A DNA stretch of 64,000 bases from Nocardia abscessus (GTDB lineage Bacteria; Actinomycetota; Actinomycetes; Mycobacteriales; Mycobacteriaceae): NCBI RefSeq assembly GCF_015477775.1, contig NZ_JADLQO010000002.1, positions 1,019,786-1,083,785 on the forward strand, read 5' to 3'. A program made the position numbers and the translations under genes. Shown here piece by piece: positions 1 through 8,859 of the stretch. Each line of letters starts with the position of its first letter. Positions within the stretch are counted from its first letter, which is position 1. Below the pieces are notes generated by a model. It was not told the origin of the DNA, searched no databases, and saw only the letters and a program-made list of their open reading frames with translations.

Positions 1-197
1 TCGACCTGGGCTTCGTCGGTGACGTCCACCTGCACGTAGCGCCCGCCGACCTCTTCGGCGGCCGCCTCGCCGGTCCCGGCGTCGATGTCCGCGACCACCA
101 CCTTGGCCCCCTCCGCCGCGAAACGACGGACCGTGGCCAGACCGATACCGCTCCCGCCGCCGGTGACGACGGCGACCCGATCCTGTAAGCGCTGCAA
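1..197 (-). CDS. SDR family oxidoreductase, N-terminal part (runs off left edge)
   Basis: Only the first 65 codons are visible. The N-terminal Rossmann motif TGGGSGIG lies at residues 12-19 and an acidic VADID follows the second strand. Both are typical of NAD(P)-dependent short-chain dehydrogenases. I chose the TTG start at 197 because AGGAGA sits a few bases upstream and no ATG/GTG fits better. It is last in a four-gene minus-strand operon, 26 bases after the aldehyde dehydrogenase stop. In Mycobacterium tuberculosis the equivalent gene (Rv2857c) also follows aldC. Substrate unknown; the catalytic YxxxK lies outside the window. Confidence 0.85.
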   Translation of the reverse strand, partial: MQRLQDRVAVVTGGGSGIGLATVRRFAAEGAKVVVADIDAGTGEAAAEEVGGRYVQVDVTDEAQV

Positions 198-223
198 CGT
201 ATCTCCTGTCGGATGTGGTGGTG

Positions 224-1585
224 TCACTGGGTGGCGAGGAAGACGTTCTTGGTCTCGGTGAAGGCGAGCGCGGCGTCCGGTCCGAGTTCACGTCCCAGCC
301 CGGACTGCTTGAAACCGCCGAACGGCGTCCAATACCGCACCGACGAATTCGAGTTCACCGACAGATTGCCCGCCTCCACGCCGCGGGCCACGCGCAGCGC
401 CCGGCCGACGTCCCTGGTCCAGATCGAGCCGGACAGACCGTAATTCGTGTCGTTGGCGATGCGCAGCGCGTCGGCCTCGTCGTCGAACGGCACCACCGCG
501 ACCACCGGGCCGAACACCTCCTCGGTGAGGACCCGGTCGGTGGGGGCGCCGGGCAGCACCACCGTGGGCGGGTACCAGAAGCCAGGTCCATCGGGCGCGC
601 TGCCGGTGAACGCCACTTTCGTCGACGGCTGCACGAACTCGGCGACGCGCTCCCGGTGCGCGGCGGAGATGAGCGGGCCCATCTCGGTGGATTCGTCGGA
701 CGGGTCACCGACTCGCACGCCGTGCACCGCAGGCTCGAGCAGTTCGAGAAATCGGTCGAATACGCTGCGCTGCACCAGGATCCGCGATCGGGCACAACAG
801 TCCTGCCCGGCGTTGTCGAAGACGCCGTAGGGCGCGGTGGCCGCCGCCTGTTCCAGGTCGGCGTCGGCGAACACGATGTTGGCGCTCTTGCCGCCCAGTT
901 CCAGCGTCACCCGCTTCACCTGCCGCGCGCAGCCCGCCATGATCTGTGTGCCCACCTCGGTGGAACCGGTGAAAACCACCTTGCGCACTCCCGGGTGGGT
1001 GACGAAGCGCTGCCCCACCACCGAACCCTTGCCGGGCAGTACCTGGAACACGCCCTCGGGCAGGCCCGCCGCGAGCGCGAGCTCACCGAGCCGCAGTGCG
1101 GTCAGGGGCGTGACTTCGGCGGGCTTGAGCACCACCGTGTTGCCCGCGGCGAGCGCCGGGGCGAAACCCCACGCCGCGATCGGCATCGGGAAGTTCCACG
1201 GCACGATCACCCCGACGACGCCGAGCGGTTCGTGGAAGGTGATGTCGACCCCGCCCGCGACCGGGATCTGGTTACCCAGCAGCCGCTCGGGCATACCGGC
1301 CGCGTAATGCAGGACGTCGCGGACGTTGCCCGCCTCCCAGCGCGCGTTGCCGATGGTGTGCCCGGCGTTGGCGACCTCGAGCCGGGCGAGGTGCTCCAGA
1401 TCCGCGTCGACCGCTTCGGCGAACCGGCGCAGCAACCGGGCCCGATCACCCGGCGCCACCTCGCGCCACTCGGCGTACGCTCGCTGCGCGCGGGCGATGG
1501 CCGCGTCGGTCTCCGCTTCTCCGACGAGCTCGACGGTCGTGACCACCTGTTCGGTCGCCGGATTGACCACCTGCGCTGTCGTCAC
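224..1585 (-). CDS. aldC: aldehyde dehydrogenase family protein (AldC-like)
   Basis: A 453-residue NAD(P)-dependent aldehyde dehydrogenase, normal length for the superfamily. The oxyanion-site region reads PWNFPM, the general-base Glu lies in LELGGKSAN, and the catalytic Cys lies in NAGQDCCARS. The frame stays open far upstream, but that stretch overlaps the amidotransferase gene in another frame. The real start is the GTG at 1585, preceded by AGGGAGCGGA and overlapping the upstream stop by four bases (translational coupling). In the operon it would oxidise the aldehyde released during gamma-glutamylated amine breakdown. The synteny with M. tuberculosis Rv2858c is recalled from knowledge; the substrate is inferred. 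Confidence 0.92.
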   Translation of the reverse strand: MTTAQVVNPATEQVVTTVELVGEAETDAAIARAQRAYAEWREVAPGDRARLLRRFAEAVDADLEHLARLEVANAGHTIGNARWEAGNVRDVLHYAAGMPERLLGNQIPVAGGVDITFHEPLGVVGVIVPWNFPMPIAAWGFAPALAAGNTVVLKPAEVTPLTALRLGELALAAGLPEGVFQVLPGKGSVVGQRFVTHPGVRKVVFTGSTEVGTQIMAGCARQVKRVTLELGGKSANIVFADADLEQAAATAPYGVFDNAGQDCCARSRILVQRSVFDRFLELLEPAVHGVRVGDPSDESTEMGPLISAAHRERVAEFVQPSTKVAFTGSAPDGPGFWYPPTVVLPGAPTDRVLTEEVFGPVVAVVPFDDEADALRIANDTNYGLSGSIWTRDVGRALRVARGVEAGNLSVNSNSSVRYWTPFGGFKQSGLGRELGPDAALAFTETKNVFLATQ

Positions 1586-2328
1586 GAGTTCCGCTCCCTT
1601 CGATAGGTGTCCGCCGCCTCGACCAGGGCCCGGATCAGCCGGCGATCGGCGGCGTCGGCCTCCGGATGCCATTGCACACCGACCAGGAACGAACCGTCGA
1701 CCGACTCCACGGCCTCGATCGTGCCGTCGGCGGCGTACGCGGTGGCGGTCAGGACCCCGGCGAGCCGATCGACGGCCTGGTGATGGTGGCAGTGCACCTT
1801 CACCTCCGGACCGGCCAGTCGCGCGACCCGGCTGCCCGCGATCGTCAGCACCCGGGTGGTGGTGAATCCGCCCTCGACGCCGGAGTGCTCCTCGTGCCCG
1901 ACGACGTCGGGCAGGTGCGGGATCAACGTGCCGCCGAGGGCCACGTTCGCCAGCTGAAGTCCGCGGCACACCGCGAAGATCGGCAGGCCCGCCGCCCTGG
2001 CCAGCTCGAACAGACCGAATTCCGATTCGTCGCGGTCCGGTCTGGTGTACCCGGGTATCCCGGCCGAAGGGCCGCCGTAACGCGCGGGATCGATGTCCGC
2101 GCCGCCGGTCAGCACCAGCCCGTCGAGCCGCCGCACCAGCTCGGGACGCGCGGCGCCCGCGGGCGGCAGCAACACCGGGATGCCGCCCGCGGCCGCCACC
2201 ATGTCGACGTAGGAGTGCGGCAGGACCGCGCACGGCAGGTCCCAGGCATTGAAGCGGGTCTGCTCCACATAGGTGGGCAGGCCGATCACGGGACGGGCTC
2301 CCGCGACCTCAGAGTCGTTCGAAACCAC
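1582..2328 (-). CDS. class I glutamine amidotransferase-like gamma-glutamyl hydrolase (PuuD type)
   Basis: A 248-residue single-domain Peptidase C26/PuuD-like protein. The nucleophile Cys121 is in FAVCRGLQ, and the His221/Glu223 pair is in QWHPE, completing the triad; LTGGADIDP near residue 74 is typical of the PuuD branch. The family cleaves gamma-glutamyl bonds such as gamma-glutamyl-GABA. Its start overlaps the end of the glutamine synthetase-like gene by 20 bases, and its end overlaps the aldehyde dehydrogenase start by four. It should therefore be translated with both, releasing glutamate from the compound the synthetase makes. It corresponds to M. tuberculosis Rv2859c. Confidence 0.9.
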   Translation of the reverse strand: MVSNDSEVAGARPVIGLPTYVEQTRFNAWDLPCAVLPHSYVDMVAAAGGIPVLLPPAGAARPELVRRLDGLVLTGGADIDPARYGGPSAGIPGYTRPDRDESEFGLFELARAAGLPIFAVCRGLQLANVALGGTLIPHLPDVVGHEEHSGVEGGFTTTRVLTIAGSRVARLAGPEVKVHCHHHQAVDRLAGVLTATAYAADGTIEAVESVDGSFLVGVQWHPEADAADRRLIRALVEAADTYRRERNS

Positions 2329-3673
2329 GGATACGCTCCCAGTCGGTGACCGCGGCGTCGTAGGCGTCCAGCTCGACCCGCGCCGCGTTGCGGTAGTGCT
2401 CCACTACATCATCACCGAAGGCCGCGCGGGCCACCGTGCTGCCTGCGAACAGCTGGGCCGCTTCCCGCAGCGTATGCGGCACCCGAGGACGCTCGGAGCG
2501 GTAGGCGTTGCCGTGGAATTCCGGCTCCAGCGGCAGCGCGCGATCGATACCGTGCAGTCCCGCCGCGATCAGCGCGGCCACCGCGAGGTAGGGGTTCACG
2601 TCACCGCCGGGCACTCGGTTCTCGAAGCGCAGCGAATGGTCCTCGCCGACCACACGGATGGCGCAGGTCCGGTTGTCCCGGCCCCACGCGATCGCGGTCG
2701 GCGCGAAGCTGCCCGCGACGAAGCGCTTGTAGGAGTTGATGTTCGGCGCCAGCAGATAGGTGAACTCGCGCAGGCAGTCCAGCTGGCCGGCGATGAAGTG
2801 CCGCATGAGCGCCGACATGCCGTCAGCTCCCTCACCCGCGAAGACCGGCTCGCCCGCGTCGCTACGCAAGCTCAGGTGGATGTGACACGAATTGCCCTCG
2901 CGCTCATTGTATTTCGCCATGAACGTGAGGCTGCGCCCCTCCTGCGCCGCGATCTCCTTCGCACCGGTCTTGTAGATGCTGTGGTTGTCGCAGGTGACCA
3001 GGGCGTCGTCGTACCGGAACGCGATCTCGTGCTGACCGGGGTTGCACTCGCCTTTGGCCGACTCGACGTACATCCCCGCGCCGTCCATCTCCTTACGGAT
3101 GCGGCGCAGCAACGGCTCGATCCGCCCGGTGCCCAGCATCGAGTAGTCGACGTTGTACTGGTTGGCCGGAGTCAGCCCCCGATACCCGGCGTTCCAGGCC
3201 GCCTCGTAGCTGTCGTCGAACACCAGGAACTCGAGTTCGGTACCCACGAACGCGCGCAAGCCGCGCTCGGTCAACCGGTCGAGCTGTTTGCGCAGCACCT
3301 GGCGCGGCGAGACCGGCACCGCCTTACCCTCCGGCACCACGTGCTCGACATCGCACAGCACCAGCGCCGTGCCCGGCCACCACGGCACGGTGCGCAACGT
3401 GCGCAGATCCGGCCGCAGTACGAAGTCGCCGTACCCGGTCGACCAGGAGGACAGAGCGTATCCGTCGACGGTCGTCATGTCCACGTCCACCGCGAGCAGG
3501 TATCCACACGCCTCGGTGGCGTGCTCGACCACCTCGTCCAGGAAATATCGTGCCGCGCAGCGCTTCCCTTGCAGACGGCCCTGCATGTCGGTCATGGCGA
3601 CCAGCACCGTGTCGATCTCACCCGTGTCGACCCGGTCCCGCAATTGCGCCACACTCAGCATCCCGCTACGCAT
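2309..3673 (-). CDS. glnA4: glutamine synthetase family protein, gamma-glutamyl-amine ligase type
   Basis: A 454-residue type I glutamine synthetase fold. Metal and substrate motifs seen: GTELEFLVF, GECNPGQHEIAFRYDDAL, the HIHLSL histidine strand and the NPYLAVAAL C-terminal motif. The adenylylation-site region of true GlnA is not evident. Neighbours (gamma-glutamyl hydrolase, aldehyde dehydrogenase, SDR) match the Rv2860c (glnA4)-Rv2857c block, and Streptomyces homologues glutamylate polyamines or ethanolamine. Inferred role: ATP-dependent gamma-glutamylation of an amine for use as carbon/nitrogen source, not ammonia assimilation. First gene of the operon; the 129 bases before it hold the promoter but no box I can name. 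Confidence 0.9.
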   Translation of the reverse strand: MRSGMLSVAQLRDRVDTGEIDTVLVAMTDMQGRLQGKRCAARYFLDEVVEHATEACGYLLAVDVDMTTVDGYALSSWSTGYGDFVLRPDLRTLRTVPWWPGTALVLCDVEHVVPEGKAVPVSPRQVLRKQLDRLTERGLRAFVGTELEFLVFDDSYEAAWNAGYRGLTPANQYNVDYSMLGTGRIEPLLRRIRKEMDGAGMYVESAKGECNPGQHEIAFRYDDALVTCDNHSIYKTGAKEIAAQEGRSLTFMAKYNEREGNSCHIHLSLRSDAGEPVFAGEGADGMSALMRHFIAGQLDCLREFTYLLAPNINSYKRFVAGSFAPTAIAWGRDNRTCAIRVVGEDHSLRFENRVPGGDVNPYLAVAALIAAGLHGIDRALPLEPEFHGNAYRSERPRVPHTLREAAQLFAGSTVARAAFGDDVVEHYRNAARVELDAYDAAVTDWERIRGFERL

Positions 3674-3802
3674 CCACGACCCCTCTCGGCACCAACCGTG
3701 CTCACGCTAGAGCAAAACGGACAGGTTCGTGACGGGACACACGAACTTCCGGACACGCGCGCGAGGGTGCGGGATCAGCCGCCCCGGCAGTGAGCGCGCA
3801 GG

Positions 3803-5185
3803 TCAGGACAACGGATTGCGAAGCGCGGCGGAAAGGACCGACAGGGCGCGGGGGCGCGACAGCGCGAGCGGGCGCGGTGCGCGGATCGGCCGTCCGAGCC
3901 ACATGCGGACGAGCAAAGCCGCGAAACGCAGGTGGCCGCTCAGCGCCGGGCCGGCGAGGGCGAGCGACCAGCTGGTTCGGGTACCGGCCGCGGGCAGCTC
4001 GCGGCCCGCGAAGCGCCCCGCGAGCCAGTCGACCATGACCGGCAACGCGAGGAATTGCAGCAGCAGATGGGTGCTGAGCCGGTCGCGTAGGTAGCGCACG
4101 TGCACGCCGGCGTCGACGTAGCGCGCGACGTGACCGTCCACGTCGGCGACCGCGATCACCTCGTCGTACACGCCTTGCAGCATGAGCATCGGCATCGCGG
4201 GCGCCTGGCGACCGGGGTGGATGTCTTCGAGGATCCGCTGCAATCCGCCCTGGGCGATCATGGCGGTGAGCCCCTCTCCGCTGTGCTTGTCGATATCGCG
4301 CCGGGCGAAGCGATACAGCAGGGGGAACGTCGCCGTGGTCTCGGTCTCGGCCAGCCAGCCGAGATATCGCGCGTCCAGGTGGGTGCGCAGCATGCGGTCC
4401 AGTTCGGGGTAGCCGCGGCGTAGCCCGGCGGTGAAGACGGCCGCGAACCCCGCGAACAGGGTCCCGTTGAGCCGGATGAAGGCGGCGGCCGGATCACCGA
4501 CCGGCGACCCGGCGACCGCGCCGACGATGTTCAGCTCGGGCGCGTACTCCGCGGCCACCTCCGCGGCCCACGCGGTGGCCAATCCCCCGCCCGAATATCC
4601 CCATAGCGCAACGGGTGTGGCGGGGTCCAGCCCGAGCGGGACGAAGGCGAGACCGGCGCGAACCGCGTCCAGCGCGCGATATCCGGGCTCCCTGGCCACG
4701 CCGAACCGACCCTCGGTTCCCCCGTGGTCCGGCACCGACACCGCCCAGCCCCGTGCGAGGGCACTGGCGATCAGCGGCAGCTCGAGCTGGGGTATCGACC
4801 CCGCCGCCCGCGCCCCACGCCGTAGCGAGTAGGAAGGGGAACATTTCGAGGCCACCGCGTCGATCGCGCACTGGAACGAGACCAGCGGGCGCGGCTCGGC
4901 GGGGTCCGCGCCCCACGGCAGCAGCACGGTGGTCACCGCGACCTCCGGGACGCCGTGCAGATCACACGTGCGGTAGAGCAACTGCCAGGCCGAAACACGT
5001 TGCGTCACAAGGCCGAAGAATCCGATCTCCACCTTGCGCGTGCGGACGATCGCGCCGGGGCGCAAGCGCCCGACCGCGGGCGGCGGAGCGTAGAACGGAT
5101 CGTCTTCCGGCAACATCGGCCGATGCGAGAACGACGCAGGGTCGGGCGGCACCGAGCCACCGTCCCACTCGAGCTGCACACTCAT
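3803..5185 (-). CDS. secretory-lipase-family (LIP) triacylglycerol lipase
   Basis: A 460-residue alpha/beta hydrolase of the LIP family (PF03583 type), common in Nocardia and mycobacteria. The nucleophile Ser198 is in WGYSGGG; a distal Asp in GVYDEV and a His in RLSTHLL would complete the triad. An early SFQCAIDA strand and a PDHGGTEG loop are typical. The start at 5185 follows GGGAGAACCG; the frame remains open upstream to 5272, but no better ribosome site is there. No convincing signal peptide is seen from this start, so the location is uncertain. Monocistronic. Confidence 0.85.
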   Translation of the reverse strand: MSVQLEWDGGSVPPDPASFSHRPMLPEDDPFYAPPPAVGRLRPGAIVRTRKVEIGFFGLVTQRVSAWQLLYRTCDLHGVPEVAVTTVLLPWGADPAEPRPLVSFQCAIDAVASKCSPSYSLRRGARAAGSIPQLELPLIASALARGWAVSVPDHGGTEGRFGVAREPGYRALDAVRAGLAFVPLGLDPATPVALWGYSGGGLATAWAAEVAAEYAPELNIVGAVAGSPVGDPAAAFIRLNGTLFAGFAAVFTAGLRRGYPELDRMLRTHLDARYLGWLAETETTATFPLLYRFARRDIDKHSGEGLTAMIAQGGLQRILEDIHPGRQAPAMPMLMLQGVYDEVIAVADVDGHVARYVDAGVHVRYLRDRLSTHLLLQFLALPVMVDWLAGRFAGRELPAAGTRTSWSLALAGPALSGHLRFAALLVRMWLGRPIRAPRPLALSRPRALSVLSAALRNPLS

Positions 5186-5218
5186 CCGGTTCTCCCTTTC
5201 GACGGCACGGCCGTGAGC

Positions 5219-5257
5219 ACGGGCGCCACCGCCGCGGTGACGGCGCGTGGCGCCCGT
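5219..5257. terminator. GC-rich hairpin between two lipase genes
   Basis: A perfect 11-bp inverted repeat, ACGGGCGCCAC at 5219-5229 with its complement at 5247-5257 and a 17-base loop. It lies about 95 bases downstream of the second lipase gene and just upstream of the first. There is no U-tract, so a factor-independent terminator is only one possibility; a leader structure for the downstream lipase is another. Confidence 0.4.
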
Positions 5258-5351
5258 ATTCCAGCCAACCAATGTCGTGGCGGGAAAAGAATTGTCCCGG
5301 GCGCCAATTAGACGCTCGCGAATTCTCGCCCCGATGCAGTGACAGCGCGGA

Positions 5352-6500
5352 TCACAAGCTGCCGTTGCCGCCGATCATCCACGGATTGAACGTGCATTCC
5401 AGCGACGGATGCGCGACCGGATCGAGCGCGTGCAGCACGATCGATGCCGCCCGCGGGGAATACATCATCGTCAGGTGATCGGACATATCCTGCTCGCACC
5501 CTTCTTGCAGGGTGACGTTGTCCACCGTCGCGTCCGGACCCGCCTGCAGGAACGTCCATTGATAAGGGTTGGTGACCTCGTCGTGCCGGGAACCGATCGA
5601 GGTGTAGGCGACGCCGGGCACGGTGTCGCCCTGGGCGTTCAAGCTGGCGTAGAACGACGACCCCACCGCCTGCTGGATATTGGCGATTCCGACCAGCGGC
5701 TCGTAGAAACCCAGAATATTGACGCCCAGGTTGTTGATGATCCGGCCCAGCGTCGCGATACCCATCAGCGAGGTGCCGTGGTGGGTGGCGCCCAGACTCA
5801 CCAGCCTGCCCACTTTGCCCTGGCCGCCTTCGAATTTCAGGTAGTGGTTGGCGACCGTGCCGCCCTGGGAATGCCCGACGATGTCGACTTCCTGCGCCCC
5901 GGTGGCGGCCAGCACCCGATCGATGAAGTCACGCAATTGCGCGGCGGAATCCTCCATTCGGCCGACGCCGTAGCGCCCGGGCAGGACCGGGCCAAGCCCG
6001 CCGCCTTGCAGCAGGCCGGATCGCCCGAAGTTGAAGGCGAACACGCAGTGTCCGGCGCGCGAGAGGCGCGGCGACAAGTAGGAGAAGGTGTCGTAGGCGT
6101 TCAACCAGGTGCCGTGCAGCAGCACCACCGGCCGCGGGTGTTCGGCGGTGGGAGTGCAGTTCCAGCGGTTGGCGCCGGGCGGGGCGGAGTCGGGATGGGT
6201 CAGGCCATAGGCGAACGCGGCCAGATACGCCGACATCTCCGGGCCCTCACCGGACGCCTCGGAAGCGACGCTGGTCGCCCAGCCCGACGAGCTGCCGGTG
6301 TCCACGATCGCGCGCGGCTGCCTGCCGTCCGGCGCGGGGGTCAGCCCCGCGCTGATGTAGTCCGCGAGCGCCTGCTGCGTCGGTTCGATCTCTTCTTGCG
6401 CGTGCGCCACCCCGCCGCCGAGTGCGGCCGCCATTGTCACGCCCACGATCAACGCCGCCTCGAGAATCGCCCGCCGAGCGTTGTGCATTATTGCCAACAT
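5352..6500 (-). CDS. secreted class 2 lipase / triacylglycerol lipase
   Basis: A 382-residue exported alpha/beta hydrolase. The N-terminus has basic residues, a hydrophobic stretch (AALIVGVTMAAALGG) and a VAHA|QEE type cleavage site near residue 34. VVLLHGTW is the oxyanion strand and GHSQGG (Ser211) the nucleophile elbow, followed by GATHHGT as in the LipA/EstA-type lipases. The frame opens as far as 6608. I chose the ATG at 6500 because GGAAGTG lies six bases before it and the signal peptide then begins cleanly; an ATG at 6515 is the alternative. Divergent from the PucR-type regulator, which could control it. Confidence 0.87.
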   Translation of the reverse strand: MLAIMHNARRAILEAALIVGVTMAAALGGGVAHAQEEIEPTQQALADYISAGLTPAPDGRQPRAIVDTGSSSGWATSVASEASGEGPEMSAYLAAFAYGLTHPDSAPPGANRWNCTPTAEHPRPVVLLHGTWLNAYDTFSYLSPRLSRAGHCVFAFNFGRSGLLQGGGLGPVLPGRYGVGRMEDSAAQLRDFIDRVLAATGAQEVDIVGHSQGGTVANHYLKFEGGQGKVGRLVSLGATHHGTSLMGIATLGRIINNLGVNILGFYEPLVGIANIQQAVGSSFYASLNAQGDTVPGVAYTSIGSRHDEVTNPYQWTFLQAGPDATVDNVTLQEGCEQDMSDHLTMMYSPRAASIVLHALDPVAHPSLECTFNPWMIGGNGSL

Positions 6501-6764
6501 CCAGTTCACTTCCATTCGCGCCGAACGAACGCGGCCCGGCGGTGAATCGAACACCGCCGAATAATGTTTCCCACGCCACATTCGAAGCAGAGATGTGATC
6601 CGGGCCATATCGAAGAGCCGCTTTCCGAATGTAGGGCGCGCCCCGCGGCGATGTCACTACACCCGGAGGAGAACATTCCAGCCGGATATTGTTGTGCGAG
6701 CCAAATTTCACGGGACGGCGCCGACGACCTTGCCGCGGGTTCTGTGGTCGGAAACAATCGGCCC

Positions 6765-8036
6765 ATGTCCGTCGTGTTGTCCCCGGTGGCCGGTGACGCC
6801 CCGCTCGTCACCCGGTTGCTCACCCGCTGGCCGCAGATCGCCGAGCGCATGCTCGCCGCGGGACTCGGCACCACCCCGCCGGCCGCCGACCTGCCGGAGG
6901 GACATTTCACGGCCGAGGTGCTGCCCGCGATCTACGCGTGCGGCCGCGCGGTGCTGCAAGCGATCGGCGAACAGCGCAGCTTCACCAAGGCCGAGGTGGC
7001 GACGTTCGTCGCCCCGGTGGCCGAGCGGCACGCCGAGGACCGGTTCCCGCTGCCCGTGCTGATCGAGGCCATCCACGGTTCCGCGCAGTCGGTGCTGCAG
7101 GAGGCGGCCGCACTGGCCTCCCGCGAGGAACTCGACGATCTCGTCGTGATCGGCAGCCGCCTGCTCGACCTGCTGATGCAGATCAACATCACGGTCGTGG
7201 AGACCTACGCCGACGTCGAGCAGTCCATCTACAACGCCGAACGGGAGGCGCGCCGCGCACTGTGCTCGGCGCTGCTGCACGGGCTGCCCACCGCCGAGCT
7301 GGCGGCGCGGGCGGACACCGCCCTGGCCGAGCACTACACGGTGCTCGCGATCCACATCAGGCACGACGATCAGCCCAGTACCGTCGCGACGCTCGTCGGG
7401 CGCCGCCGCATCCGCATCCTGCACCGCGCGCTGGACGCCCTGGCCGGCACGACGGCGTTGGCCACCTTCGACGGCTGGACCGGAATCGCGTTGCTGCCCA
7501 GCGCATCCGACGCCGAGCCGGACGACACCCGGCACGCCCGGCTGGCCACGGAACTGACCGAGCACTTCGGAGTTCCGGTCTACGTGGCCGAATATCCGTC
7601 CGTGCCGAGAGACGCCATTCCGCACACCGCCGAAGAAGCCACCGACCTCGCCGACCTCGCGCGGCTGCTCGGCCGGCCCTCGGGCGTCTACCAGCTCGAC
7701 GACCTGCTGCTGGAGTACCAGCTCACCAGACCGGGCACCGCCCGCGCGCGGCTGGCCGAGCGCATCGCCCCGATCCTGGACAGCCCGCACCTGCTCGAGG
7801 CGCTCGACGCGCATCTGCGGCACGGTTCCGATCGCAAGGCCGCGGCCGCCGAGATCCACGTGCACCCCAACACCTTCAGCTATCGCCTCCGCCGCGTCGC
7901 CGAACTCACCGGCGTCGATCCCACCGATCCGCACGACTCCCGGCTGCTGGCGGCCGCGCTGACGATCCAACGCCTGTATCCGGTCCGGCCGACCGGCTCC
8001 GGCCGGACCCCGGGCGGAAACTCGCTCGCACCGTGA
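6765..8036 (+). CDS. PucR-type transcriptional regulator with C-terminal HTH
   Basis: A 423-residue regulator. Residues about 10-150 resemble the RsbRD-like helical N-terminal domain found in actinobacterial PucR proteins; a middle CdaR/GGDEF-like region follows; residues about 345-400 form the PucR C-terminal helix-turn-helix (HGSDRKAAAAEIHVHPNTF, then YRLRRV). Members usually act as local regulators of catabolic or stress genes and sense unknown ligands. The ATG at 6765 begins the conserved domain; upstream sequence in the same frame belongs to the 260-base divergent intergenic region shared with the secreted lipase. The methyltransferase-like gene starts 25 bases after its stop. Confidence 0.85.
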   Translation: MSVVLSPVAGDAPLVTRLLTRWPQIAERMLAAGLGTTPPAADLPEGHFTAEVLPAIYACGRAVLQAIGEQRSFTKAEVATFVAPVAERHAEDRFPLPVLIEAIHGSAQSVLQEAAALASREELDDLVVIGSRLLDLLMQINITVVETYADVEQSIYNAEREARRALCSALLHGLPTAELAARADTALAEHYTVLAIHIRHDDQPSTVATLVGRRRIRILHRALDALAGTTALATFDGWTGIALLPSASDAEPDDTRHARLATELTEHFGVPVYVAEYPSVPRDAIPHTAEEATDLADLARLLGRPSGVYQLDDLLLEYQLTRPGTARARLAERIAPILDSPHLLEALDAHLRHGSDRKAAAAEIHVHPNTFSYRLRRVAELTGVDPTDPHDSRLLAAALTIQRLYPVRPTGSGRTPGGNSLAP

Positions 8037-8061
8037 GCCGGTTCTGGCTACCGTCCGTCGC

Positions 8062-8769
8062 ATGGAAGGCGAGCACGATGCGGCGGACGCGAGCGGCTAC
8101 CTGCTGACCGGTCGATCGCTGTGGGAATACCGTGCCATGTTCGCGCTCGACGACGAGGACCTGCGTGGCGACATCCTCGACTGCCCCGGTGGCGCCGCGA
8201 GTTTCGCGGCGGAGACGGCCGAGCTCGGCGCGCGGGCGATAGCGGTCGATCCGGTCTACCGCCTGCCCGCACCGGAGCTGATCGCGCTCGCGGCCGCCGA
8301 ACTCGACCGCAACGCGGCTCACACGGCAGCCGCCGCCGACCGCTACGTATGGGACTTCTACGGCGATCCCGACGGCCATCGGCAGCTGCGACAGACCGCG
8401 GCGCACCGGTTCGCCGAAGATTTGCGCGCCAACCCGCGGCGCTACCGCTACGGTGCGCTCCCCGCGCTCGACTTCCCCGATCGCTCGTTCGATCTGGTGT
8501 TGAGCTCGCATCTGCTGTTCACCTACTCCGACCGGCTGGATTTCGATTTCCACCTGGCGGCGCTGCGCGAGCTGGCGCGCGTGAGCCGTAGTGAGGTCCG
8601 GGTGTTCCCGCTCGTCGATCATGCGGGCGGGCGCCTGGACGACCTCCTCGAACGCCTCCGGGATGCTTTGCGCGGCGAAGGGGTCCGATCGGACATCGCG
8701 GTCGTCGATTTCGAGTTCCAGCGCGGGGCGAGTTCGATGCTGCGCTTGACCGTCGGCGCTGGTGCCTAG
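8062..8769 (+). CDS. SAM-dependent methyltransferase-like protein
   Basis: A 235-residue protein with a degenerate class I methyltransferase layout. DILDCPGGAASFAAE occupies the SAM-binding glycine-rich position, IAVDPVY the acidic end of strand 2, and FDLVLSSHLLF the strand-4 motif, with a long helical insert between residues 70 and 125. The motif I Gly pattern (CPGGAA) departs slightly from the usual GxGxG. It follows the PucR regulator by 25 bases and is probably co-transcribed. Substrate unknown. Confidence 0.75.
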   Translation: MEGEHDAADASGYLLTGRSLWEYRAMFALDDEDLRGDILDCPGGAASFAAETAELGARAIAVDPVYRLPAPELIALAAAELDRNAAHTAAAADRYVWDFYGDPDGHRQLRQTAAHRFAEDLRANPRRYRYGALPALDFPDRSFDLVLSSHLLFTYSDRLDFDFHLAALRELARVSRSEVRVFPLVDHAGGRLDDLLERLRDALRGEGVRSDIAVVDFEFQRGASSMLRLTVGAGA

Positions 8770-8829
8770 CGCGCACCGCTCGCAAGCCGCGGTGGACAGC
8801 TGGATCACTATCGGTGGGCCGAGCTTGCG

Positions 8830-8845
8830 TTCCGCAGATGCGGAA
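8830..8845. promoter_or_regulatory. perfect palindrome, candidate autoregulatory operator of the molybdate regulator
   Basis: TTCCGCA-GA-TGCGGAA, two perfect 7-bp arms, centred about 22 bases before the start of the HTH-Mop regulator. This is the position expected for an operator controlling the regulator and the modABC genes behind it. The sequence is not the enterobacterial ModE box. Confidence 0.5.
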
Positions 8846-8859
8846 ATAAACTGCTCCTC

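Noticed and set aside
2273..3793. Long plus-strand open frame (over 500 codons) opposite the glutamine synthetase-like gene
   Set aside because: Composition is Arg/Gly/His-rich low-complexity typical of antisense frames in GC-rich DNA, and the opposite strand encodes a clear enzyme. Similar long antisense frames, for example at 36961-38526 and 6708-8063, were rejected for the same reason.
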